The notes under the pieces are model-generated. The model had not been told where the DNA came from and ran no database searches. It saw nothing but the letters and a program-made list of their open reading frames with translations. 6,789 bases of DNA from Micrococcaceae bacterium UBA6021 (GTDB lineage: Bacteria; Actinomycetota; Actinomycetes; Actinomycetales; Micrococcaceae): contig DIZT01000317.1 of the NCBI GenBank assembly GCA_002427975.1, forward strand, positions 4,273-11,061, written 5' to 3'. A program made the position numbers and the translations under genes. Shown here piece by piece: positions 1 to 5,649 of the stretch. Position 1 is the stretch's first letter. Every line of letters begins with the position of its first letter.

Positions 1-992
1 CCGCGGATCTGGCGCGGGATCTGCAGGGCCCCGCCGCCCCGGGAGGCCCAGCGGCCGGACACCACGCCGCCCACCACATATTCGGGCCGGAAACGGCGGT
101 TGGTGACCCACGCGTCCAGCCAGGCCCAGCCGTTGGCGGTGTGCAGGCGGGACAGTTTCTTGTATGCGAGGAGCGGTTCAATGGCGGGGTGGCTGGACTC
201 CTTCAGCTCCCACTGCCGGGTGCTTTTGACCTCGATGCCGTTGCGGTGCAGGGCGCGCATCAGTTCCTGCGGCGAATCGGGGTTGAGCCCGGGAGAGCTG
301 AGGAGCGTCCGCAGTTCGTCGTTCAGGGCTTCCAGCTTCGCCGGCCGGTGGCCCGACGGCGGGCGGGGCCCGAGGTAGTCGGCGAGGATCTGCTCATGCA
401 GGTCCTCGCGCCAGGGGACGCCGGTGTGCTGCATCTCCGCGGCGATCATCGCGCCGGCTGATTCGGCGGCCAGCAGCAGTTGGAGCCGCTTCCGCTTGTT
501 TTCCTCCGGAGCCGCATCGGCCAGGGCAGCCTGCTGGGCGGCGTATTCGGTGCGGAGCTCCGCCAGGCCTTGCCGTGGGGCCCGGTGGCGAACATCGTCA
601 AAGAGTGCGCCCTGATCCGCTGGCGGGGGCGGCGGCTGGAGGGCGCGGGGCGGCTCCTGGGGATCGTCCAGCGATTCCTTTTCGGCGTTCCGGGCGTACT
701 CCGTGTGGGCGGTGAACTGCGAATACGCCAGGATATTGCCGCACAGGCTGAGGTCATAGCAGCGGTCCAGTTCCACGCCGGCCGCCAGCAGCCCCGGGTA
801 CCAGTCCTGGGTCCGGTGCCAGATCCAGCGTGGCGGCGCCTCCCGGGGCCGGTTCTCGAGGTGGCGTACGACGCCGGCCAGCTCGCCTGCGCTGATGAGG
901 CGCGGTTCGGGGCGGTCCGGGTGCGGATCGCCGGCCCGGGTGACCTGCTGGAGGGCTGCGCCGTGGGCGTGGGCGGCGAGCAGCAGATACAT
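1..992 (-). CDS. Bifunctional 3'-5' exonuclease/DNA polymerase (family A), 3' end missing
   Basis: This is a family-A (Pol I-like) DNA polymerase of the kind found in Actinobacteria, which would extend DNA from a primer. Only the N-terminal 330 codons are present and the frame is still open at base 1. Residues 1-100 form a short exonuclease-like region (WHRTQDWYPGLL near 58-69, CYDLSLCGNIL at 78-88). A proline-rich linker follows at about 112-126. Residues 145-330 are the start of the polymerase domain: SPGLNPDSPQELMRAL (233-248), LLAYKKLSRL (274-283) and the SGRWAS...LQIPR stretch (312-327), which matches the family's TGRLSS..PNLQNIPxR motif. Motif A, with its catalytic Asp, would lie just beyond the edge. 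The ATG at 992 is the only ATG, GTG or TTG after an in-frame stop at 1097-1095, though its ribosome site is weak. No DxE exonuclease motif I is visible, so exonuclease activity is doubtful. Family assignment is confident. Confidence 0.88.
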   Translation of the reverse strand, partial: MYLLLAAHAHGAALQQVTRAGDPHPDRPEPRLISAGELAGVVRHLENRPREAPPRWIWHRTQDWYPGLLAAGVELDRCYDLSLCGNILAYSQFTAHTEYARNAEKESLDDPQEPPRALQPPPPPADQGALFDDVRHRAPRQGLAELRTEYAAQQAALADAAPEENKRKRLQLLLAAESAGAMIAAEMQHTGVPWREDLHEQILADYLGPRPPSGHRPAKLEALNDELRTLLSSPGLNPDSPQELMRALHRNGIEVKSTRQWELKESSHPAIEPLLAYKKLSRLHTANGWAWLDAWVTNRRFRPEYVVGGVVSGRWASRGGGALQIPRQIR

Positions 993-1093
993 ACGTCCAA
1001 TTCTGCCCTGTGGCGGGAGTGCGAGTGGACGGGGTGGGCGGGGTGTGCGCCATGGCAGGAGCCGAGGCGTGAACGCCAGGGTTTTGGAGACCC

Positions 1094-1109
1094 GTCAACA
1101 TGTGTTGAC
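1094..1109. repeat. 16-bp palindromic operator candidate, copy 1
   Basis: GTCAACATGTGTTGAC has perfect 7-base inverted arms (GTCAACA/TGTTGAC) around a 2-base centre. A second copy with the same GTCAAC-N4-GTTGAC plan lies 28 bp away centre to centre. Its right arm contains the -35 hexamer TTGACG of the promoter that reads toward the HTH gene. Perfect dyads over promoter elements beside a small HTH gene suggest a dimeric repressor site; binding itself is inferred. Confidence 0.7.
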
Positions 1110-1133
1110 GGCCCTCCAGGTGTCAACTAAAGT
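1105..1133 (+). promoter_or_regulatory. Sigma-70-type promoter for the HTH gene
   Basis: TTGACG at 1105-1110 matches the -35 consensus at 5 of 6 bases. TAAAGT at 1128-1133 matches the -10 consensus at 4 of 6. They are separated by exactly 17 bp. The predicted transcription start falls near 1139-1141, immediately at an ATG at 1140. Each hexamer is embedded in one of the two palindromes, which points to repression. No start site has been measured, so this rests on sequence match and spacing only. Confidence 0.65.
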
Positions 1134-1137
1134 TGAC
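1122..1137. repeat. 16-bp palindromic operator candidate, copy 2
   Basis: GTCAACTAAAGTTGAC has perfect 7-base inverted arms (GTCAACT/AGTTGAC) around AA. It shares the outer six bases of each arm with copy 1 and covers the -10 hexamer TAAAGT at 1128-1133. Together the two copies would occlude both RNA polymerase contact sites. The left half also contains a perfect TTGACA on the minus strand (1126-1121), so a bound protein could affect the divergent polymerase gene too. Confidence 0.7.
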
Positions 1138-1141
1138 GAAT

Positions 1142-1147
1142 GGAGGT
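1142..1147 (+). promoter_or_regulatory. Ribosome binding site GGAGGT deciding the HTH start
   Basis: GGAGG lies 8 bases before the ATG at 1155 and favours that codon over the in-frame ATG at 1140, which this site would follow rather than precede. Initiation at 1140 could only be leaderless. Confidence 0.7.
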
Positions 1148-1154
1148 AGAGCGA

Positions 1155-1355
1155 ATGAAAACGTTAGTCGCATCAATGGACGGGAAAGGTCCCGCTGAAG
1201 CGCTGTATGCAGTAGCGGAACTGCAGAAGGAAGTCGGGCGCACCGAAGCATCCCTCGTCCGCAACGCGAGGCAGACCGGTCTGTCCTGGGAAGCCATTGC
1301 CCTGTGCCTTGGGGTCAGCAAGCAGGCCGTCCACCGCAAGTACGGGAAGCAGTAA
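1155..1355 (+). CDS. Small helix-turn-helix protein, probable transcriptional regulator
   Basis: This is a 66-residue protein whose C-terminal half is a compact helix-turn-helix: SWEAIALCLG (44-53) is the first helix and turn, and VSKQAVHRKYG (54-64) is the recognition helix. The 'WxxIAxxLGVSxQAVHxKYG' pattern is common in short actinobacterial HTH proteins, often loosely named AsnC-family or HTH-domain proteins. Residues 10-40 are probably one or two helices for dimerisation. There is no ligand domain, signal peptide or membrane segment, so it should be cytoplasmic. The start at 1155 is chosen for its GGAGG; a five-codon-longer form from 1140 is possible. It is divergent from the polymerase gene and lies 122 bp upstream of ssd. 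Two palindromes over its own promoter suggest autorepression. Its wider regulon and signal cannot be read from the sequence. An alternative is a nucleoid-associated or phage-type small DNA-binding protein. Confidence 0.82.
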   Translation: MKTLVASMDGKGPAEALYAVAELQKEVGRTEASLVRNARQTGLSWEAIALCLGVSKQAVHRKYGKQ

Positions 1356-1477
1356 CCGGACAGGCGGTTCGGCCACGTCGTTTGGTCCGGTCGTTTGTCC
1401 TGGCCGTTCGGGGGAGTTGTCCACATATGGTGGCCTGCCCCTGTTTTTCTCCCCTGAGCGCGGTGGAGAGTTGCTCC
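1356..1477. other. Intergenic region between the HTH gene and ssd
   Basis: This 122-bp gap should carry whatever promoter drives the pilus operon, but no good -35/-10 pair is visible. It contains TTGTCCACA at 1417-1425, identical to the DnaA box form preferred in high-GC Actinobacteria. It also holds the right arm of a weak inverted repeat, ACCGGAC (1355-1361) with GTCCGGT (1385-1391), whose 23-base loop and lack of a T tract make it a poor terminator. The ribosome site for ssd, GGAG, is at 1465-1468. Confidence 0.6.
1417..1425 (+). promoter_or_regulatory. DnaA-box-like 9-mer TTGTCCACA
   Basis: The 9-mer is an exact match to the TTGTCCACA form of the DnaA box typical of Streptomyces and mycobacteria. 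It is a single site 53 bp before the ssd start, so it is not an origin. It could be a DnaA-responsive regulatory site or a chance match. Confidence 0.35.
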
Positions 1478-2704
1478 ATGAGCAGGCATCAGCTATCGCC
1501 ACCCCCTTCCGAGCGGCCTTCCACCCAGCTGGCCCGCGTCCGGCCCTCCCCTCCGGATGGAACTGCAGCTGGTGGTTCGAGGTCACGTGGCTCGACGTCC
1601 CGTGCGCCTGCCGCGGGGCAGCCTGCGGGAGCCTGGCTGCCGGACCCTGCCGGTGCCGAAGTCCTCCTGGTCACAGGCTACGACATTCTGCAGGCCGAAG
1701 TGGAACGGATTGTGGCTGCCGCGGGCGGCCAACTGCGTGTGGTGGCCGACGTGGCTGATGCTGCCAAGTACTGGGACGCCGCGGCCGCCGTGTTGGTGGG
1801 GAGTGATGTCCGTGAGCTGCCGCCGCGCCGACGGGCGCCTGCCGTGCTGGTAGGCCTGAACGGGGAAGGGGACAGTCTTTGGCACCTGGCCACAGCCCTC
1901 GGAGCGGAGCGGGTGGCGGTTCTTCCCGATGCCGCGGCCTGGCTGGCAGAGTATCTGAGCCGGTCGCGGTCGCCCGAAGCGGGAGGGCTGGTCCTCGGCA
2001 TAACTGGCGGCTGCGGCGGGGCCGGCGCCACCACCACGGCAATCTGGATCGCCCAGGCGGCGGCCGGGCTGGGCGTGCGCGTAGTGCTGGTTGATGGGGA
2101 TCCGTGGGGAGGCGGCCTGGAACTGGCGCTGGCCGCTGAAGAGACGCCGGGGCTGCGCTGGCCTGACGTGTCGGACGCGAGCGGAAGCATCGATCCCGAG
2201 CAGCTGGCCGATTCCCTGCCGGTCGCCGGCGGCTTTTCCTTCCTGTCGTGGCCCGGCAGCCGCGACCGCCCGGCACCGGTGGATGCCGCCACCACCGGTG
2301 GCGTGCTGGATGCCGCCCGGCGGGGCTATGAACTGGTGGTCGTGGACATCGGCCGGGGCGCCGAGCCCGTGCGCATGTTTGCCTGGGACTGTGACCGCAT
2401 CCTGGTGGTTGTGCCGGCGCAGCTGAAGGCCGCGGTGGCTACAGCCCGGCTGCTCCACGAGCTTCCGCCGGTTGAGGCAGCCCTCCTGGTCCGGGGCAAG
2501 GCTGGCGCCGCGCTGGACGGTGGACTGATTGCGGACGCCGTGGGACTGCCGGTCCAGGGCCGGGTTCCGGAGCTGCGCGGTGTTACGGCGGCCGGGGAAA
2601 ACGGGCGGCTCTTTGACGTGGGCAAACGGCGGAGCGTCAGGAATTTCACCGCCTCGGTGCTCGATCTGCTCGACGGTGACATCCCTGTCGGAGACCTGCT
2701 GTGA
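1478..2704 (+). CDS. ssd: Ssd, septum-site-determining / CpaE-TadZ-like ATPase of the Tad operon
   Basis: This 408-residue protein belongs to the MinD/ParA-like family that heads actinobacterial tad operons (Rv3660c, annotated Ssd). It is thought to localise the pilus machine or influence septum formation at the inner face of the membrane. Residues 1-55 are a Pro/Ser/Arg-rich tail. Residues 58-165 resemble the CpaE receiver-like domain (EVLLVTGYD at 61-69, AVLVGSD at 104-110). The ATPase domain follows: a P-loop position TGGCGGAGATTT (176-187), VVLVDGDPWGGGLE (202-215) with the DxD of Walker A', and YELVVVDIG (284-292) as Walker B. The P-loop has no lysine, as in many actinobacterial Ssd proteins, so ATP hydrolysis is uncertain. 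The ATG at 1478 has GGAG nine bases upstream; the frame is open back to 1304, but that extension looks non-coding. The stop overlaps the tadA GTG by four bases. Confidence 0.86.
   Translation: MSRHQLSPPPSERPSTQLARVRPSPPDGTAAGGSRSRGSTSRAPAAGQPAGAWLPDPAGAEVLLVTGYDILQAEVERIVAAAGGQLRVVADVADAAKYWDAAAAVLVGSDVRELPPRRRAPAVLVGLNGEGDSLWHLATALGAERVAVLPDAAAWLAEYLSRSRSPEAGGLVLGITGGCGGAGATTTAIWIAQAAAGLGVRVVLVDGDPWGGGLELALAAEETPGLRWPDVSDASGSIDPEQLADSLPVAGGFSFLSWPGSRDRPAPVDAATTGGVLDAARRGYELVVVDIGRGAEPVRMFAWDCDRILVVVPAQLKAAVATARLLHELPPVEAALLVRGKAGAALDGGLIADAVGLPVQGRVPELRGVTAAGENGRLFDVGKRRSVRNFTASVLDLLDGDIPVGDLL
2690..2693 (+). promoter_or_regulatory. Ribosome binding site for tadA inside ssd
   Basis: GGAG sits seven bases before the GTG at 2701 and supports that non-ATG start in the GTGA overlap with the end of ssd. 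Confidence 0.55.
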
Positions 2705-3951
2705 GCACAAGGCAGTCAGTCCCACCGCCGCCTCCGGACCAGCTGACAACTACCCGCCGCCGCCAGGCCCGTGTGCTGGATCCCCGCGTTTTGGATTCGA
2801 CGCTGCTGGAAACAGTCCGCGAATCGGTCATGGCCGACGCCGGACCTGTCACTCCCTCCCGGGTCGCCGCGGCGGTCCAGGCCACCGGACGGCTGCTCGG
2901 GACGGCCGGCTCCCTCGCCGCCGTGGAACGCATCAGCGCGGAACTGAACGGGCTCGGCCCGCTCCAGGAGCTGACGCGGGACGTCCACGTCACCGACATC
3001 TTCGTCAACGCCCCGGACTCGGTCTGGATCGACCGGGGGCGGGGCATCGAACCGGCCGGCGTGTCCTTTTCCGGGGAGGCACAGGTGCGGGCTTTGGCAT
3101 CGCGGCTCGTGGCTGCAGGCGGCAGGCGGTTGGATGACGGGTCCCCGTGCGTTGATGTCAGGCTCGACGGCGGCTACCGCGTCCACGCTGTCCTGCCGCC
3201 GATTTCCACAGCCGGTACCCTGCTGAGCGTCCGGATCCGGCGTGAGCAAGTGTTCACCATGGACGAACTCCGGGCCGGCGGCATGTTCGGTGGCGTCGTG
3301 CAGAAAGTCCTTGAACGCATTGTTGAAAACCGGCTGAGCTTCCTGATCAGCGGAGCCACCGGCTCGGGGAAAACCACGTTGCTCTCCACGCTGCTGGGGC
3401 TGTGCTCCCCGGCCGAACGTCTGGTCCTGATCGAGGACGCATCCGAACTGAATCCCGTCCACCCGCACATTGTTTCGCTGGAGTCACGCCACGGAAACCT
3501 CGAAGGCGGCGGCGAGGTGGACCTCGGGGAACTCGTCCGGCAGGCACTGCGGATGCGGCCGGACCGGCTGGTAGTGGGGGAGTGCCGCGGTGCGGAAGTC
3601 CGGGAACTCCTCACGGCCATGAACACCGGTCACACGGGCGGCGGGGGGACCATCCATGCGAACGCTGCGACCGCGGTGCCGGCCCGGCTGGCGGCCTTGG
3701 GCGCGCTGGCTGGCCTGGGCCAGGACGCCGTGAGGCTGCAGGCAGCCAGCGCCTTGGACGTTGTGGTCCACCTAGAGCGGTCGCGCAACGGGCGGCATGT
3801 TGCCTGCGTGGGCGTGGTGCAGGACGGTCCCGGCGGGCTTGCCGTGGTTCCGGCTTTGGAGACCAGGCTCGGCCAGCTCGGCACCGGTCCCGCCTGGCAG
3901 TCGCTGAGCTTGCGGCTGGGACTGTCTCCCGAGATGGGTGCCGCCGCATGA
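2701..3951 (+). CDS. tadA: TadA/CpaF secretion ATPase of the Tad pilus
   Basis: This is the hexameric cytoplasmic ATPase that drives pilin polymerisation on the TadB/TadC platform; it belongs to the PulE/VirB11 superfamily. The protein has 416 residues, close to the usual actinobacterial length. The N-terminal domain (about 75-185) contains LGPLQELTRDVHVTDIFVN (85-103), typical of CpaF. The catalytic core is complete: Walker A GATGSGKT (218-225), Asp box LVLIEDASEL (241-250), Walker B LVVGECRG (290-297) with E294, and His box NTGHTGGGGTIHAN (308-321). The run of four glycines in the His box replaces the GSxxT seen in many homologues and is usual in this lineage. The arginine-rich segment RMRPDR (284-289) is conserved. 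The protein starts on GTG overlapping the ssd stop, and its own stop overlaps the tadB ATG, so it is probably translationally coupled on both sides. Confidence 0.95.
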   Translation: MSTRQSVPPPPPDQLTTTRRRQARVLDPRVLDSTLLETVRESVMADAGPVTPSRVAAAVQATGRLLGTAGSLAAVERISAELNGLGPLQELTRDVHVTDIFVNAPDSVWIDRGRGIEPAGVSFSGEAQVRALASRLVAAGGRRLDDGSPCVDVRLDGGYRVHAVLPPISTAGTLLSVRIRREQVFTMDELRAGGMFGGVVQKVLERIVENRLSFLISGATGSGKTTLLSTLLGLCSPAERLVLIEDASELNPVHPHIVSLESRHGNLEGGGEVDLGELVRQALRMRPDRLVVGECRGAEVRELLTAMNTGHTGGGGTIHANAATAVPARLAALGALAGLGQDAVRLQAASALDVVVHLERSRNGRHVACVGVVQDGPGGLAVVPALETRLGQLGTGPAWQSLSLRLGLSPEMGAAA

Positions 3952-4904
3952 CTGTTCTGATGGCCGTGGTCCTCGGCCTGGCAGTCGTGCTGCTCTTCAG
4001 GCCTCCGCGCGGTTCCGCAGGCCGATTCCGGCGGGCCGTTGGGAGTGCTGGGCCGGGCCGTGCGGGCCCGATCGGCGTTGGGCGCGGCGGAGTCAGTGCA
4101 AACGGCATTGGGGGAGGCCGTTCAAGCGTGGGCGCGGTGGGTCTGGGCAGAACGGGGGCCCGTGGCACCAACCTGTGCCGTTGGTGGCTTGTGGGGCGTC
4201 GCTCGGCGCGGAAACAGGAAAGCCTGTCCCTGACACTTGTGGTGCAGCAGCTTGCCGCGTTACTCAAGGGCGGGCGGACTCCGGCAAGGCTATGGGACGA
4301 ACTGTGGCTGGTTCACGGTGGCCGTCTGGAGCCAGGTTCGGCCAGGGCTGAGGCACGCTCACACATACCGATGTACCGTACGGGAACTGCGGACCTTTCC
4401 AGCGGGCCAGCGGCGGGGCACAGCGGCCCGAGCCTCAGTGCAGGTTCCCTGATGATGCTTGGAGCCGTCCGGGCAGCGGCATTCCGGGGCGCACCGGTGT
4501 CCGAGGCGATCAGGAAATCCGCCCTGGCCGCGTTTCCGCACACCGACAGCCGGGAGGCACGGATCTGGTGTGAGCTGGCCGCCTGCTTCGACATTGCCGA
4601 AGCCAGCGGCTGTCCGCTGGCTGATGTCCTGGCGCGGTTTGCGGGCCAGCTCGAAGTGGAAGACGACGCCGAAGCCGCACGGCAGACCGCCCTCGCCGGG
4701 CCAAAGGCCACAGTCAGTCTCCTGACGTGGCTTCCGCTGATGGGACTTGGCCTGGGAATAGCGTTGGGCGTGGATCCCCTGGCCATTCTGATCGGGACAA
4801 CGCTGGGACTGGCATCGCTCGCAGCCGGGGTGGTCCTCACCATTGCCGGAAGAGTCTGGTCCGCTCGCCTGGTCCATGCCGCCGCCGGGGCGGGCACACC
4901 ATGA
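3948..4904 (+). CDS. tadB: TadB, type II secretion F-like inner-membrane platform protein
   Basis: This 318-residue membrane protein should form, with TadC, the platform that couples TadA to the growing pilus. A membrane segment lies at 3-17 (VLMAVVLGLAVVLLF). A glycine-rich, low-complexity stretch follows at about 30-73, then a T2SSF-type helical region: LTLVVQQLAALLKGGRTPARLWDELW at 95-120 and CELAACFDIAEASGCPLADVLARFA at 208-232. Two C-terminal membrane segments are at about 256-274 and 277-300. The pattern of paired amphipathic helices with a GRTPxRLWDEL motif is typical of actinobacterial TadB. An insertion-like Ser/Gly-rich stretch at 130-166 separates two helices of the domain. The ATG overlaps the tadA stop (ATGA), and the stop overlaps the tadC ATG in the same way. 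The longer open frame back to 3402 is a shadow of tadA. Confidence 0.88.
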   Translation: MTVLMAVVLGLAVVLLFRPPRGSAGRFRRAVGSAGPGRAGPIGVGRGGVSANGIGGGRSSVGAVGLGRTGARGTNLCRWWLVGRRSARKQESLSLTLVVQQLAALLKGGRTPARLWDELWLVHGGRLEPGSARAEARSHIPMYRTGTADLSSGPAAGHSGPSLSAGSLMMLGAVRAAAFRGAPVSEAIRKSALAAFPHTDSREARIWCELAACFDIAEASGCPLADVLARFAGQLEVEDDAEAARQTALAGPKATVSLLTWLPLMGLGLGIALGVDPLAILIGTTLGLASLAAGVVLTIAGRVWSARLVHAAAGAGTP

Positions 4905-5509
4905 CGGGCATTCTCGTGCCCGGGCTGGCGCTGGTACTTATTCTGGCTGCTGCCGCAGTCCTTGCCTTTTCACAGCCAAACCGGGTCCGTAAGCGACTGC
5001 TCAGACTTCGCGGGGAAGTGGGCACCGGGACGCGAGGGGCCGAGGAGGGGGACGGCTACGCTGGCCGACTTCACGGATTGCGGGACACGGCCATGATGCT
5101 TGAACTCGTGGCCGCGATGCTGGACGCAGGATCAGGGATTGGACGGTCCCTGGAACTCGTCGCAGCCTCGGCCTCCACGGACTACGGGAAGGCGCTGCGC
5201 CCGGTGGTGTCTGCGCTCGCCATCGGAGCTGACTGGGAGACCGCCTGGCGCAGTTCAGAAGTCCGCCTCCCTGAAATCCTGGAATTGCGTGACGCGCTGG
5301 GTTTTGCCGCCCTGACGGGGGCGCCGTCGTCCGCGATCCTGTATGCCCAGGCCGCCCGGCTGCGCCGGGAAAGGTTCCGCGCTGCGGAGAAGCGGGCGGC
5401 CTCGCTCGGGGTGAAGCTGGTCATTCCCCTGGGCCTGTGCTCACTGCCCGCCTTCATCTGCCTGGGCGTCGTCCCGGTTCTGCTGGCACTGGTGCCCTCC
5501 GGGTCCTGA
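4901..5509 (+). CDS. tadC: TadC, second T2SSF-domain platform protein
   Basis: This is a 202-residue inner-membrane protein that partners TadB in the Tad assembly platform. One membrane segment lies at 4-23 and a strongly hydrophobic C-terminal segment at about 171-198. Between them is the T2SSF helical domain: MMLELVAAMLDAGSGIGRSLELVA (65-88) and FAALTGAPSSAILYAQAARLRRERFRAAEKRAASLGVKLVIPLGLC (135-180). The 'RRERxRAAEKRAASLGVKLVIPLGLCxLPAF' run just before the last membrane segment is a hallmark of actinobacterial TadC. It is shorter than the proteobacterial protein, which is normal for this lineage. It starts in an ATGA overlap with tadB and is the last tightly coupled gene before a 140-bp gap. 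The ribosome site is weak, in keeping with translational coupling. Confidence 0.9.
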   Translation: MTGILVPGLALVLILAAAAVLAFSQPNRVRKRLLRLRGEVGTGTRGAEEGDGYAGRLHGLRDTAMMLELVAAMLDAGSGIGRSLELVAASASTDYGKALRPVVSALAIGADWETAWRSSEVRLPEILELRDALGFAALTGAPSSAILYAQAARLRRERFRAAEKRAASLGVKLVIPLGLCSLPAFICLGVVPVLLALVPSGS

Positions 5510-5649
5510 CTCCCCGTCCAGTCCTCCACACCCCGCTCAAGGCCGGGCTTATCCACTTACAGGATGTTCGCACTTACCGGGCCCGGCGGAGCAGGGAAGA
5601 GTCGAGTCAGCCGGCAACTCGGCCGGAGCGCAGAAGGGAAACCGTCACC
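5510..5649. other. Intergenic gap before the pilin gene
   Basis: This 140-bp stretch is the only real gap inside the pilus operon and is a likely place for a pilin promoter or an mRNA-processing site. It holds TTATCCACT at 5549-5557, one base from the DnaA-box consensus TTATCCACA. It also holds a perfect 10-bp palindrome CCGGGCCCGG at 5577-5586 and a GAAGGG ribosome site around 5632-5637. The upstream part is open in the pilin frame back to 5437, but its start would lie inside tadC. No convincing -35/-10 pair or T-tailed terminator is visible. Confidence 0.5.
5549..5557 (+). promoter_or_regulatory. DnaA-box-like 9-mer TTATCCACT
   Basis: The site matches TTATCCACA at 8 of 9 positions and lies 93 bp before the pilin ATG. 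It is weaker than the exact site upstream of ssd. Function is not established. Confidence 0.2.

Noticed and set aside
1066..1077. Short dyad GGCGT-GA-ACGCC as a third operator
   Set aside because: It has a different sequence from the two 16-bp palindromes and only 5-base arms; this is expected by chance in GC-rich DNA.
446..1130. Open frames on both strands (minus 446-1126, plus 480-1130) over the polymerase gene
   Set aside because: Both are shadows. The polymerase frame, starting at 992 and open to the left edge, carries clear family-A motifs, while these frames are low-complexity.
1304..1477. N-terminal extension of ssd by 58 codons
   Set aside because: It would overlap the end of the HTH gene and reads as non-coding. 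The ATG at 1478 has a good GGAG.
1583..2749. Long minus-strand open frame of 388 codons opposite ssd
   Set aside because: It is the antisense of a confidently identified ATPase gene, is full of His/Gln/Arg/Pro from high-GC antisense codons, and has no recognisable domain.
3402..3947. N-terminal extension of tadB by 182 codons
   Set aside because: It lies entirely within tadA in another frame and is an Arg/Gly-rich shadow. The ATGA overlap at 3948 gives a natural TadB start with a membrane segment.
5577..5586. Palindrome CCGGGCCCGG as a terminator or operator
   Set aside because: There is no loop for a hairpin and no T tract. It is GC-only and likely chance at this base composition; noted within the gap entry only.
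5437..5649. N-terminal extension of the pilin by 71 codons
   Set aside because: It begins inside tadC and has a composition unlike any pilin leader. The ATG at 5650 has a ribosome site.
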